The position numbers and the translations under genes are program-made. Shown here one piece after another: positions 35,610 through 44,776 of a stretch of 64,000 nucleotides of DNA (positions are counted from its first letter, which is position 1; every line of letters starts with the position of its first letter). Source of the stretch: Magnetospira sp. QH-2 (lineage in GTDB: Bacteria; Pseudomonadota; Alphaproteobacteria; Rhodospirillales; Magnetospiraceae); contig NZ_FO538765.1 in NCBI RefSeq assembly GCF_000968135.1, positions 1,503,819-1,567,818 of the forward strand, given 5' to 3'. The notes beneath the pieces are model-generated. The model saw only the letters and a program-made list of their open reading frames with translations, did no database searches and was not told where the DNA came from.

Positions 35610-36275
35610 GTGGTTCCCTATACGGTCGAGGTCCTTGTCAGCCTCTTCGGGCGCTACAATGAAACCTTGTGGCCAGCAGGGGTTGTTGCTCCAATCATCG
35701 CGGTCCTTTTGACGGGGCTGCTTTACAAGGGTGGCCTGCGAGGGCTGCGGATGATGCTTGTTGGCCTGGCGGTCGGATGGGCTGTGACCGGCGGAGCGTT
35801 TCATTGGTTGTGGATGTCTGAATTATCCTGGGGAGGCGTCTGGATCGGGGCGTTGTTCCTGGTTCAATCGGCCATCCTGTTGTGGGTCGCGGTGACACTA
35901 TCGGCGCGTTCGACGGCGCCGGTCCATACCTGGCAAAGCGTCGCCGGTTGGATCGTTATACTCTTGGGGGCCTTGGGATACAGTCTCGCTGCGGCTTGGG
36001 GGCCATTTGGTTGGGCGGCCATGCCCATCGTGGGGGTGGCGCCGCTTCCGACCACATTGCTGACATTCGGCGTTCTGGTGCTGCATTCACCAAGACTGGG
36101 GGTCATTCCCGGAGTCCTACCGAGTCTGTGGGCGGTATTCACCGCGATGGAAGCCTGGTCCCTGCCTCTCTATCCCGACCTGCTTCTTCCGGCCGGTGCC
36201 CTACTTTGGGGGGGCGTTATCCTTGGGGGGCAAATCATTCCCGCCCTAAAAAGACCAACGCAATCAGCTCAATAA
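35610..36275 (+). CDS. Polytopic membrane protein of unknown function (DUF6064-like)
   Basis: A 221-residue protein with six or more hydrophobic segments (for example VVAPIIAVLLTGLLYKGG, MLVGLAVGWAVTGGAFHWLW, IVILLGALGYSLAAAWG). The N-terminus FGRYNETLWPAG resembles the DUF6064 membrane family, recalled and not checked. GTG at 35610 follows the stop of the aldo/keto reductase gene with no gap, so the two are translationally coupled. That suggests a shared role at the membrane, but no function can be given. The convergent lipoprotein gene overlaps its last 7 bp. Confidence 0.65.
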   Translation: MVPYTVEVLVSLFGRYNETLWPAGVVAPIIAVLLTGLLYKGGLRGLRMMLVGLAVGWAVTGGAFHWLWMSELSWGGVWIGALFLVQSAILLWVAVTLSARSTAPVHTWQSVAGWIVILLGALGYSLAAAWGPFGWAAMPIVGVAPLPTTLLTFGVLVLHSPRLGVIPGVLPSLWAVFTAMEAWSLPLYPDLLLPAGALLWGGVILGGQIIPALKRPTQSAQ

Positions 36276-37060
36276 ACCCCTTGTTGCCGGGCGGATTTGG
36301 AAGGGGGCAGGTCTGCGAATAAACCGTTCACCCCGGCCCGTAGCCGGTCCATTTCCACGTCCTGCATTTCCCTGTCACGGCGGGCTTCGGCGATGCGCAG
36401 ATCAGCCATGCAGGCTTTCTGGGAGAAACGCTTTTCCTGGCAATTGCGATTGAGGTCCCGAAAAGCCTGTTCCCATCGCCAAGCCACCTCGAAACGTTTT
36501 TTATCGAAAAACGTATCGCGGGCTTCCAGGCTGGCGAAATGGCCCTTGGGCGTGGTCATCGGGGATATGCCGGTCGTGGAGGACAGGGGCGCGGTGGCAC
36601 TGGTTTCTGCTAAGGGGGTTCCTGCATCCTTTGGCGTCGTGGTGGGCGCCTGATCGGGCGAGTGCCAGGTTTCACCGGGGCCCGGCACCTCATGGAGCGC
36701 GACGTCGAATTCGGTGGGATAGATCTGACCAGCTCCCCGGCCCAGATCAATGGCGGCCCCGATGATGCCACCGAAAATTAGATTGCCGAATATCCAGCCA
36801 TCCATGGAAGTATCCAATTGGGCGGTGGTCATCTGGTATCCGTCGGCTTGGCAAGCGATGGTCACGGGTGCGGCATTGGCCGGCATGGTCACGCTGCTCG
36901 GCGTGACAATGGAGCGTTGGAAATTGTGCCCACTCAGATCACAGGCCGCTTGGGCCGGCTTGGAACGGATGTAAGTGGTAGAATCATTGTCGCTGACAAT
37001 ACTGGCGCAACCGCCAGCTTGTAGCAGTGCCACAGCCAAGAACGGCTTTAATACACGCAT
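36269..37060 (-). CDS. Putative lipoprotein of unknown function
   Basis: A 263-residue protein with a signal peptide ending in ALLQAGGCAS, so Cys18 is a probable lipid-anchor site although the -3 residue is Ala and not the favoured Leu. The first 100 residues include STTYIRSKPAQAACDLSGHNF and IACQADGYQMTTAQLD. A glycine-rich hydrophobic segment (GWIFGNLIFGGIIGAAIDLGRGAG) matches the general plan of small PEGA-like envelope lipoproteins. A Thr/Pro-rich linker then leads to a charged helical C-terminus. Function is unknown. An inverted repeat lies just upstream of the start. Confidence 0.7.
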   Translation of the reverse strand: MRVLKPFLAVALLQAGGCASIVSDNDSTTYIRSKPAQAACDLSGHNFQRSIVTPSSVTMPANAAPVTIACQADGYQMTTAQLDTSMDGWIFGNLIFGGIIGAAIDLGRGAGQIYPTEFDVALHEVPGPGETWHSPDQAPTTTPKDAGTPLAETSATAPLSSTTGISPMTTPKGHFASLEARDTFFDKKRFEVAWRWEQAFRDLNRNCQEKRFSQKACMADLRIAEARRDREMQDVEMDRLRAGVNGLFADLPPSKSARQQGVY

Positions 37061-37090
37061 TCCATGCCCCCCCCTCGCAACATTTCGCTA

Positions 37091-37108
37091 AATAGGATTG
37101 TGCCTATT
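37091..37108. promoter_or_regulatory. Short inverted repeat upstream of lipoprotein gene
   Basis: AATAGG (37091-37096) and CCTATT (37103-37108) form a 6-bp dyad 31 bp upstream of the lipoprotein start at 37060. A further AATAGG copy lies at about 37121. It could be an operator; no regulator is identified. Confidence 0.25.
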
Positions 37109-37195
37109 GCGATTAATGTCAATAGGAGCATCCGAATGGGGCAGGCTCGCCTTGAGAGACGGAGTGTTTCGATCAAACAGGTATCTGGGGGCGGG

Positions 37196-38497
37196 TTAGT
37201 TGTCCAGGTTCTGCATGGTCAGGCGACCCATGCCATAGAGCAGGTTATAGACCGCCATCTTGGTATCGTAGTTGGCGATCACCTTTTCCAATTGCGCCAG
37301 ATAGACGTCGCGCTCGGCATCCAGCACATTCAATACATCCTCGGCCCCTTCCTCGCGCAACTCGCGGGTGGAATCGAAAACTTCCTGGGCGATGACAACC
37401 GCATTGTCGAGAATTTCAAGACGCTCGCGGGATGTCTGTAGTTCGTGCCAGGCAATCTTCACCTGCTCCTCGACCTTGCGAATCACATAGTCGAGATTGT
37501 CCTTGGCAGCGCCGTAATCGGCGGCGGCCCCGGCCACGCGGGCGCGGGTGGCAAACCCATTGAAGACTTCCCAACTGGCTTCCACCATGACCGAGATGTC
37601 GCGCCGGATGCCAATTACAACGTTGTTGTCTTTCTCGTAATTGGCGGCACCGACCAGATTGACCGTAGGCAGGTAGGCAGCGGCCTGGGTCGTTTTATTT
37701 TCAGCCGCGATTTCGATCTGGGCGTTGCCTGAGGACACCGAGGGGTTTTCGCCCTGAGCAATGTCGATGGCTTCTTCCAACGTTGGTGGCAGCAGATCAA
37801 GTGGCGGTTCCGGGTCGATCATGGTACCGATCTCGGGAGCCTTATCGAAAGTCTGATAGAACTTGGCGAAGGCCTCTTCCTGCAATCTCTGAAACTCGAC
37901 CAGACGGCGGCGAGCGTCCTTCAGATGGGACTTGGCCCTCAGGACATCCAAAGAGATGCCGGATCCACGCTGTACGCGTTCATCTTCCAGTTCCGCTTGT
38001 TCCTGGATGGTGGCAACGTTGGATTGGGCAATCGATACCAGTTGGCTCAGTTTGAGCACATCCACATAAGCCTTGATGCCTTCAAGAATGGTTTCCTGAG
38101 TGGTCCGTTCCGCCTCAATTCCGGAATTCAAAAGGGTATAGCGAGCCGACCGGACGGACGCGGGGAGGCTTTTATCAAATAGCTTTTGGGTGACAGTGAT
38201 ACCCGCTTCCTGGCGTGGCAGATCCCAAGGATCCTGATTCGTGGAGCGCCGGGTAGGGTTGTTGATATGCTCGAAGCCGTAGGTGCCGGTCAGGGCAATG
38301 GTCGGGTAGTATCCACCGAGAGCGGCCTGCAACGCTTGATCGGAAGAAGTCACCGTCTTGGTCGCGCCCAACACCTTGGGATGCTTGGTGACAAGGTCCT
38401 TGAGTTCCACGTTCAGAGGGGCCGCCACCACGGCGGTGGTGGCCAAAAGGCACGACAGCACGGACAAACCGGCCAGGGTGCGACGAACGCTATTCAA
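37196..38497 (-). CDS. TolC-family outer-membrane channel (first of two)
   Basis: A 433-residue outer-membrane efflux protein. It has a signal peptide (LAGLSVLSCLLATTAVVAAP) and the duplicated OEP repeats: first YYPTIALTGTYGFEHINNPTRR with VTQKLFDKSLPASVRSARY, second YLPTVNLVGAANYEKDNNVV with ASWEVFNGFATRARVAGA. Long coiled-coil helices lie between, and EGAEDVLNVLDAERDVYLAQ is near the end. Because ABC and HlyD genes lie about 7 kb away on the same strand, it may be the outer-membrane part of that type I system. A second TolC homologue is at 43337. Confidence 0.88.
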   Translation of the reverse strand: MNSVRRTLAGLSVLSCLLATTAVVAAPLNVELKDLVTKHPKVLGATKTVTSSDQALQAALGGYYPTIALTGTYGFEHINNPTRRSTNQDPWDLPRQEAGITVTQKLFDKSLPASVRSARYTLLNSGIEAERTTQETILEGIKAYVDVLKLSQLVSIAQSNVATIQEQAELEDERVQRGSGISLDVLRAKSHLKDARRRLVEFQRLQEEAFAKFYQTFDKAPEIGTMIDPEPPLDLLPPTLEEAIDIAQGENPSVSSGNAQIEIAAENKTTQAAAYLPTVNLVGAANYEKDNNVVIGIRRDISVMVEASWEVFNGFATRARVAGAAADYGAAKDNLDYVIRKVEEQVKIAWHELQTSRERLEILDNAVVIAQEVFDSTRELREEGAEDVLNVLDAERDVYLAQLEKVIANYDTKMAVYNLLYGMGRLTMQNLDN

Positions 38498-38700
38498 GGT
38501 GGGCCCCCTCAGTATTCTTAGAGTAATCTCAAGTGCACGCTTTCAATCTAATCAAGGCAATGGGTTACGTCAAAAGCTAATGCGACACACCCGGTTCGGG
38601 GTTCGCGTGAAATTGACTCTCGTCTCACACCGACTCAGCCTGTTTTTTCCTTTTCTTTATAGTCGCTTGAGAAAACCAGCCGAGGTGTTTTGGAGGCAGG

Positions 38701-38732
38701 AATGGGCTGTGGCGATTATGCAACAGCCCATT
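38701..38732 (-). terminator. Hairpin after acyl-CoA synthetase/GNAT gene
   Basis: AATGGGCTGT (38701-38710) and ACAGCCCATT (38723-38732) form a perfect 10-bp stem with a 12-base loop, 24 bp past the stop codon of the leftward gene. The leftward strand lacks a clear T-run, so termination efficiency is uncertain. Confidence 0.4.
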
Positions 38733-38755
38733 TGATTTCGTGATATTCCGCGCCT

Positions 38756-41440
38756 TTAAAGGACCAGTGTCAGCTCGGCGACGCCTTCGTCTTGGATGTT
38801 GCGTCGTTTGAAGCCCATGCGCTCCGTCAGTTCCAGCATGCGTTTGTTCTGCAGCATCACCTGACCGACGATTTCGCGGGTGCCCCGGGCCCGGCAATAG
38901 TTGATCATCTTGTCGAGCAGCTTCCAACCGAGTTTCTGTCCCTTGAGATCCGAGCGCACCACAATGGCGAATTCGGCCCGTTCGTTGTTGGGGTCGGTCA
39001 CCGTGCGCACGACGCCCAGGGTCTCATGGCCGTGACCGCTTTCCTTGTTGCAACTGGCGATGAAGGCCATTTCCCGGTCGTAGTCGATCTGGGTCAGGCG
39101 CGCCATCTGTGAATGGGGCAGGCTGTCCACCTGTCCAAAAAAGCGGAATCGGATGTCCTCGGGCGACAGCTTGGAAATGAACTCGTGGTGTTCGGGCTCA
39201 TCCTCCGGGCGGATCGGCCGCAGCAGGACTTTGGGGCCGCCGCGCAACTGGAATTCCTCTTCCAGGTTCTTGGGGTAGGGACGGATGGCCAGCCGTTGGC
39301 TTTGGTCGCCGGTATCGGCCTGAACCCGGATTCGAGCGTCCAGGGCCAGCACGCCGTTTTCATCCGAGAGCAAAGGGTTGATATCCAACTCGACGATCTC
39401 AGGGATATCCACGGCAATCTGCGAGATCTGCATCAGGACTAGGCACAAGGCATCCATGTTGACGCTTGGCCGATCCCGGTAGCCCTTGAGCAGTTTGGAG
39501 ATGCGTGTCCGGGAAATCAGGTCTTGGGCCAGATTGGTGTTCAAGGGGGGCAGGGCGATGGCACGGTCACCGATCACCTCGACAGCCGTTCCGCCTTGCC
39601 CGAACAATAACACGGGGCCAAAGATCGGATCGGTGCTGACGCCGATGATCAGCTCATGGGCCCCCGGGCGGATGGCCATCTGTTGCACGGAGAATCCATG
39701 AATCTTGGCGTCCGGTATGCGTTCGCTGATTCGTGCCAGCATGTTTTCCGCCGCCCCGCGAACCGCTTCCGGTGAGTCCAGATGCAGGTCCACGCCCCCC
39801 ACGTCGGATTTGTGGGAAATATCCGGCGACAGGATCTTGATGGCGACCGGGAATCCCATGCGTCGGGCAATGGAAACCGCGCCGTCTACGTCCGGGGCCA
39901 CATGGGTTTCCACGGTGGGAATCCCATAGGCCGCCAGAACGGCCTTGGCCTCCGGCTCGGTGAGGATGCGATGACCATTGGCCAGCACGTTTTCCACCAC
40001 CAATCGCGCGGCGGCGGTGGCTGGTTTGAACTCTTCGGGCGCCGATGTGGGCATTTCCATCAGGGTTTCCTGATTGCGGCGGTAATTGACCATATGCATG
40101 AACGCCGCGACGGCTCGGCTCGGCGTCGCATAGGTTGGGATGCCTTCTTCGGAAAAGACCTTGCGGGCCGGGGCCACGGCTTGTTCTCCGACCCAGTTGG
40201 TCAGCACGTTGGCCTTGGTTTCCTTGGCCACATCGACCACCGCGCGGGCTGCTTCGATGCTATCCGCCGTGGCGGTCGGCGCATGCATCACCAACAAGGC
40301 GTCCACCTCCTTGGCCTGGCACAGGATGCGTGACGCGTCGGCATAGCGCGAGCCGGGGGCGTCGCCAATGATATCCACCGGATTGCCATGAGACCAGGTG
40401 GTCGGGAGGACTTCGTCGAGTTTTGCCAGGGTTTCGTCGCTCAGTTTGGCCATGCGGCCACCAGACCGGATCAGGTCATCCACCGCCAACACGCCGATAC
40501 CACCCCCGTTGGTCAATACAGCCAACCGCTCGCCCTTCATCTTGCGGGCGCGGGCCAGGGTTTCCACCGCCGCGAAGATCTCGCCGATATCGTCCACCCG
40601 CAGCATGCCTGCCCGTTTGAAAGCGGCGTCATAGACATCATCGGCTCCGGCGAGGGCGCCGGTATGGGAGGCCGCCGCCTGGGCGCCCTCGGCCACCCGA
40701 CCGGATTTGATGACAATGATCGGCTTATTGCGGGCCGCCGCCCGACCGGCGGACATGAAATCGCGTCGTTTGTGGATTGATTCGATGTAGAGCAGGATGG
40801 CATGGGTATGAGGGTCGCTGCCGAGATAGTCGATCACATCACCGAAATCCACGTCGGCACAATCGCCCAACGAGACGAAGTGCGAAAAGCCGATATCATG
40901 GGCATAGGCCCAATCGAGCACGGCCGTACAAAGGGCGCCGGATTGGGAGACAAAGGCAATTTTGCCCGGTTTCGCGGGCAAATGGGAGAAGCTGGCATTG
41001 AGGCCGACGCCCGGGACAAGCATTCCGATGCAATTGGGCCCCAATAAGCGCATGCCATAGCGATCAGCCTTGTCTAGCATTGCGTCTTGCAGGGTCTTGT
41101 CCGGGGCGTCCGGGGAAGGCGTGCCGGACATGCCCGCCGCCACGACCACGGCGGCTCGGGTGCCGATCTGGCCCAACTGGTCAATGACGTCGGGGACCGC
41201 CGGAGCCGGTGTGAGGACAATACCCAAATCAGGCACCATCGGCAGGCTTTCCACATCAGGATAGGCCAGGACGCCTGCAACCGCTGAACTCTTCGGGTTG
41301 ACCGGCATGATCGGTCCCTTGAAGCCCGCTTGAAGAAGGTTGGTCATGACCCGGGCGCCTACCGAACCTTCCCGATTCGAAGCGCCGATGACGGCAACCG
41401 AGGTGGGTTTGAATAATTGTTCGAGATTCTTTGTTGTCAT
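38756..41440 (-). CDS. Acyl-CoA synthetase (NDP-forming) / GNAT fusion, Pat-like
   Basis: An 894-residue fusion with the plan of Pat/YfiQ protein lysine acetyltransferases. Domains in order: CoA-binding (residues 8-130, TSVAVIGASNREGSVGARV), succinyl-CoA-ligase-like (150-300), ATP-grasp (about 480-700) and C-terminal GNAT (about 725-890) with the acetyl-CoA loop LKGQKLGWKLL. Enterobacterial Pat is thought to have lost ligase activity. Here SHTGALAG at His259 keeps the histidine that carries the phosphoryl group in active NDP-forming acetyl-CoA synthetases, so ligase activity is possible. ATG at 41440 gives the family N-terminus MTTKNLEQLF. It probably regulates central metabolism by acetylation. 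Confidence 0.88.
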   Translation of the reverse strand: MTTKNLEQLFKPTSVAVIGASNREGSVGARVMTNLLQAGFKGPIMPVNPKSSAVAGVLAYPDVESLPMVPDLGIVLTPAPAVPDVIDQLGQIGTRAAVVVAAGMSGTPSPDAPDKTLQDAMLDKADRYGMRLLGPNCIGMLVPGVGLNASFSHLPAKPGKIAFVSQSGALCTAVLDWAYAHDIGFSHFVSLGDCADVDFGDVIDYLGSDPHTHAILLYIESIHKRRDFMSAGRAAARNKPIIVIKSGRVAEGAQAAASHTGALAGADDVYDAAFKRAGMLRVDDIGEIFAAVETLARARKMKGERLAVLTNGGGIGVLAVDDLIRSGGRMAKLSDETLAKLDEVLPTTWSHGNPVDIIGDAPGSRYADASRILCQAKEVDALLVMHAPTATADSIEAARAVVDVAKETKANVLTNWVGEQAVAPARKVFSEEGIPTYATPSRAVAAFMHMVNYRRNQETLMEMPTSAPEEFKPATAAARLVVENVLANGHRILTEPEAKAVLAAYGIPTVETHVAPDVDGAVSIARRMGFPVAIKILSPDISHKSDVGGVDLHLDSPEAVRGAAENMLARISERIPDAKIHGFSVQQMAIRPGAHELIIGVSTDPIFGPVLLFGQGGTAVEVIGDRAIALPPLNTNLAQDLISRTRISKLLKGYRDRPSVNMDALCLVLMQISQIAVDIPEIVELDINPLLSDENGVLALDARIRVQADTGDQSQRLAIRPYPKNLEEEFQLRGGPKVLLRPIRPEDEPEHHEFISKLSPEDIRFRFFGQVDSLPHSQMARLTQIDYDREMAFIASCNKESGHGHETLGVVRTVTDPNNERAEFAIVVRSDLKGQKLGWKLLDKMINYCRARGTREIVGQVMLQNKRMLELTERMGFKRRNIQDEGVAELTLVL

Positions 41441-41652
41441 TACAAACCGCCGATATTTCACAGAAGGAGACTCTGGATATAGTATATCGGCCGCTATTGT
41501 GCAACGCAACATCAATCCCGGAAGGCATGCGGTAATAACAAGAAAATATTATTTAAAATTATTTTGCATCTGCGAAATAAAATGCTCGCATTCGCTTTCG
41601 GAGGGTCATTTATGAACCGAAACGGTTTGTTTTAAGAGGGAAAGGTGAAGGC

Positions 41653-41726
41653 TGGAGGCGCGGACCGGACTCGAACCGGTGTTCACGGCTTTGCAGGCCG
41701 CTGCGTAGCCACTCCGCCACCGCGCC
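41653..41726 (-). tRNA. tRNA-Cys (GCA anticodon)
   Basis: On the minus strand the 74-base sequence starts GGCGCGG and ends CCGCGCC-T-CCA with the CCA encoded. The acceptor stem pairs 7 of 7. The anticodon loop is CTGCAAA, giving GCA. The T arm has GGTTCGAGTCC. It lies 23 bp after tRNA-Asn and is probably processed from one transcript. Confidence 0.95.
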
Positions 41727-41749
41727 ATCCGGGGTGCCTTTGAGAGGAT

Positions 41750-41824
41750 TGGCTCCGGCGGTAGGACTCGAACCTACAACCCTGCGGTTAACAGCCGCAT
41801 GCTCTACCATTGAGCTACACCGGA
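41750..41824 (-). tRNA. tRNA-Asn (GTT anticodon)
   Basis: On the minus strand the 75-base sequence starts TCCGGTG and ends CGCCGGA-G-CCA with CCA encoded. The D arm has AGCTCAATGGTAGAGC, the anticodon loop is CTGTTAA (GTT), and the T arm has GGTTCGAGTCC. It is upstream of tRNA-Cys in the direction of transcription. Confidence 0.95.
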
Positions 41825-42057
41825 TTATCCCATCCTGCCAGCGCGTGAACTTTGGTTGGCACCTTGTCCACGAGGCGACAGGGCACGGAACATAGAGGCT
41901 GAAAAGGGGATGGTCAAGCGCCTGTTTGCGCAAAAATCGATGGGGTGGCGCCGCTGTTTCGCGGTCTCAGCTCGGTCGCGCCGCGACAGGCGTTGTCATC
42001 CTCCGGCATGAGGATTATAAAGCCTTGTTCCAACCCAAGGAGACGAGGGCAGTAATC

Positions 42058-42711
42058 ATGGATTTCGCGGTCGCGCGCCGGAATATGGTAGACAACCAGG
42101 TTCTGACCAACCGGGTCACGGACTCGCTGGTCATCGAGGCGATGGAAAACGTGGCGCGGGAGGACTTCGTGCCCGAACGGGCTCGTGAAGTCGCCTATAT
42201 GGACGAGAGCATCTCGCTTGGCGGAGGTCGGGGTATCATGGAGCCCATGGCTCTTGCCCGCATGCTTCAGGCAGCCTCGGTGCAGTCAGGCGATGTGGTG
42301 CTCGATATTGGCTGCGGTCTCGGGTACGGCGCCGCTGTGCTGGCCCGCTTGGCGTCAACGGTCGTGGCCGTGGAAAGCGATCCGGATCTGGCGGCCCAGG
42401 CCACCAAGGTTTTGGAAACGCAAGGGGTCGATACGGTGGCCGTGGTGGAAGGCGATCTGTCACAGGGGGCCGCCAAGCAGGGGCCCTATGATGTGATCTT
42501 CGTCGAAGGCATGGTGGATGAAATCCCCTCGGTCCTCCTTGAGCAACTCGCCGAAGGCGGGCGGCTGATTGCTGTTGTGGGGACTGTTGCCGGTTTGGGT
42601 CGTGCCACCCTGGCCACGCGGAGCAATGGATTGGTCTCCAAGCGGGATCTGTTCGATATCGGGATTCCCCCCTTGCCGGGGATGGCCAAGTCCCCCATAT
42701 TCCATTTATAG
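42058..42711 (+). CDS. pcm: Protein-L-isoaspartate O-methyltransferase
   Basis: A 217-residue SAM-dependent methyltransferase that repairs isoaspartyl residues. Family features: NMVDNQVLTNRVTD and NVAREDFVPERAREVAYMDESISLGGGRGIMEP at the N-terminus, SAM motif I VVLDIGCGLGYGAAVLARLAS, and VEGDLSQG with YDVIFVEG. ATG at 42058 was chosen because upstream in-frame sequence lacks family character. Many alphaproteobacteria place this gene upstream of a rhodanese and tolC, as here. Confidence 0.92.
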   Translation: MDFAVARRNMVDNQVLTNRVTDSLVIEAMENVAREDFVPERAREVAYMDESISLGGGRGIMEPMALARMLQAASVQSGDVVLDIGCGLGYGAAVLARLASTVVAVESDPDLAAQATKVLETQGVDTVAVVEGDLSQGAAKQGPYDVIFVEGMVDEIPSVLLEQLAEGGRLIAVVGTVAGLGRATLATRSNGLVSKRDLFDIGIPPLPGMAKSPIFHL

Positions 42712-42795
42712 AATATAAGACGCTACGATCGGTCGCGCTCACGGGAACCCTTTGGGGCCCCCGCGCGACTGCTTGATCAATAAGGAAGACGTGCC

Positions 42796-43128
42796 TTGGA
42801 CCAATCGGTTCCGTTCAATATTGACGTACATAACCTCAAGCAGTTGCTGGACGACGGTGAAGAGATTTGCATTCTCGACATTCGCGAGCCCTGGGAAACC
42901 GCCATTTGCGGTTTTGATGACAGCTTAAGAATCTCCATGCGTAACCTGCCGGAGCGCGTGGCGGAGTTACCACGCGACAAGCCGATGGTGGTGATGTGTC
43001 ACCACGGCGTCCGCAGCCTGCACGCAACCCAATGGTTGCGTCATTCGGGAATCGACAATGCCATCAACTTGCAGGGCGGCATTGATGCCTGGGCCCGGCA
43101 GGTGGACCGTAACTGCGCCACCTATTGA
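42796..43128 (+). CDS. Single-domain rhodanese
   Basis: A 110-residue cytoplasmic rhodanese. The active-site loop is VVMCHHGVRSLHATQWL with the catalytic Cys in CHHGVRS, and ICILDIREPWETAICG is the CH2A-like motif. Sulphur transfer or redox signalling is the usual role. The start is TTG at 42796 behind AAGGAAGA. The gap from pcm (84 bp) contains GTCGCGC/GCGCGAC, a 7-bp stem without a T-run. Confidence 0.88.
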   Translation: MDQSVPFNIDVHNLKQLLDDGEEICILDIREPWETAICGFDDSLRISMRNLPERVAELPRDKPMVVMCHHGVRSLHATQWLRHSGIDNAINLQGGIDAWARQVDRNCATY

Positions 43129-43336
43129 TGGAGTGGCCTGTGGTTGGTGACCTTATGGCAACGTCCGGCATCTAACGAAATTTTAACCGTTCATCAAGTA
43201 CTTGGTTCTATTGTAATCGAACGTCGGTGCGGCTAATCTCCGCTGAGGAGTCTGCCTTCGGTTTTCGGGGGTTCGACATTTGGGATTGGTCGGCACGAGT
43301 CGCGAGCGGCGCTCGGTGCGAGTGGGAGTAGGCAGA

Positions 43337-44731
43337 ATGAAACGGTTTCCGGTGGTGTTGGCGATTGCGCTGGGTCTCGCGACCCAGGGGGTATCGGCAT
43401 CCGCTATGACGCTGGAAGAGGCGCTGGTGACGGCCTATGGCAATAACCCAACCTTGAAGTCGCAGCAGGCGAGCCTGCGGGCATCGGACGAATTGGTCTC
43501 GCAGGCGATCTCCAATTGGCGGCCGACGGTTTCCGTGAGTGCCAGCGCAGGTGTGGAACGAGATACGTTGAATTCGCGTTCCGGTACCCAGCGCGACCAA
43601 TATCGATCGCCAAAGAGCGTCAGCGCGACTCTTTCGCAAAACCTTTATCGTGGTGGACGAACCATCGCCCAGACCAACCAGGCCGAGGCTCAGGTGCTGG
43701 GCGAGCGGGCGGACTTGACGGTTCAGGAACAAAACATCCTGCTCGACGCGGCGACCGCCTATCTCAACGTCCTGCGTGACCAGGCGGTGTTGGAGCTCAA
43801 TATCAGCAATGAAAAAGTGCTGCAGCGGCAACTGGAAGCCACCCAGGATCGATTCCGGGTCGGTGAAATTACCCGTACCGATGTAAGCCAGGCCGAAGCG
43901 CGGTTGTCCGGTTCCACCGCGGATCGAATTCAGGCCGAGGGTGACCTGGAAGTCTCGCGTGCCAACTTTGCCAATGTGATCGGTCAAATGCCCGATGGCT
44001 TGGATAATCCGCCGGTCATCAGTGGTTTGCCCGAGAGCCGGGATAGTGCCATCGATATGGCATTGAAAGCCAATCCGTCTGTTTTGTCAGTGATTTATGA
44101 CGAGGTTGCCGCGGGCCATAATATTGATCTTATCAAAGGTGAATTGCTGCCGACGGTAACGTTCTCGAGCACGGCCAGTCGGTCCCTGGATTCATCTTCC
44201 GAGACCTCGGCCAATAGCAATGTGGATGCCGTTGTCTCGCTGTCCGTACCGCTATATCAATCCGGTTCGGTTTACTCCCGGCTGCGCGCCGCGCGCCAGG
44301 AAGCCAGCCAACAACGCATGAATTTGGAACAGGCCCGCCGCGACGCCATTGAGAGCGCTGCCCAGGCCTGGGAAGAGCTGACTTCCGGGCGGGCCCGGAT
44401 CAAATCCATCGAAGCGCAGATCAATGCCGCCGAAGTGGCCTTGGACGGCGTGCAACGGGAGGCAACCGTCGGCTCCCGAACCGTTCTGGATGTCTTGGAT
44501 GCCGAGCAGGAATTGCTTGACGCCAAGGTTTCTCTGGTACGGGCGCAACGCAACGAGATGGTGGCGGTATTTAATTTGAAGGCGGCTGTCGGTCAGATGA
44601 CGGTCGCGGGACTGGGGCTGCCGGTGACGTCGTACGATCCCAAGTCGCACTATGAAGAAGTGCGCGACAAGTGGTTTGGCGGCACAAGCACTGGTGATGG
44701 CGAAGGGGCGGGGACTGTCACCGGGGAGTAA
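43337..44731 (+). CDS. tolC: TolC-type outer-membrane efflux channel (second)
   Basis: A 464-residue TolC homologue with signal peptide (FPVVLAIALGLATQGVSASA) and the two OEP repeats: WRPTVSVSASAGVERDTLNSR with LSQNLYRGGRTIAQTNQAEAQ, and LLPTVTFSSTASRSLDSSSE with LSVPLYQSGSVYSRLRAARQE. Near the C-terminus are EATVGSRTVLDVLDAEQELLDAKVSLVRAQRNEMVAVFNLKAAVGQM. It is the more canonical of the two homologues in this window. ATG at 43337 gives the signal peptide. The Gly/Thr-rich tail after about residue 445 is low complexity. Confidence 0.92.
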   Translation: MKRFPVVLAIALGLATQGVSASAMTLEEALVTAYGNNPTLKSQQASLRASDELVSQAISNWRPTVSVSASAGVERDTLNSRSGTQRDQYRSPKSVSATLSQNLYRGGRTIAQTNQAEAQVLGERADLTVQEQNILLDAATAYLNVLRDQAVLELNISNEKVLQRQLEATQDRFRVGEITRTDVSQAEARLSGSTADRIQAEGDLEVSRANFANVIGQMPDGLDNPPVISGLPESRDSAIDMALKANPSVLSVIYDEVAAGHNIDLIKGELLPTVTFSSTASRSLDSSSETSANSNVDAVVSLSVPLYQSGSVYSRLRAARQEASQQRMNLEQARRDAIESAAQAWEELTSGRARIKSIEAQINAAEVALDGVQREATVGSRTVLDVLDAEQELLDAKVSLVRAQRNEMVAVFNLKAAVGQMTVAGLGLPVTSYDPKSHYEEVRDKWFGGTSTGDGEGAGTVTGE

Positions 44732-44776
44732 CCCCGTGGCTGTGTGTCCGTCCGAACTGGGAACTGAGAGAATCCG

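Noticed and set aside
41612-41635. Seven-codon frame (MNRNGLF) behind GGAGG
   Set aside because: It is too short to support. The overlapping AACCG/CGGTT hairpin next to the tRNA genes more likely belongs to tRNA transcript processing, and has no T-run in the tRNA direction.
42732-42769. GTCGCGC/GCGCGAC stem between pcm and the rhodanese gene
   Set aside because: No T-run follows, and pairing inside the stem is poor. It may only reflect GC-rich spacer sequence.
43183-43197. CtrA-like site TTAA-N7-TCAA upstream of tolC
   Set aside because: One mismatch from TTAA-N7-TTAA in an AT-rich spacer is expected by chance, and no second half-site pair supports it.
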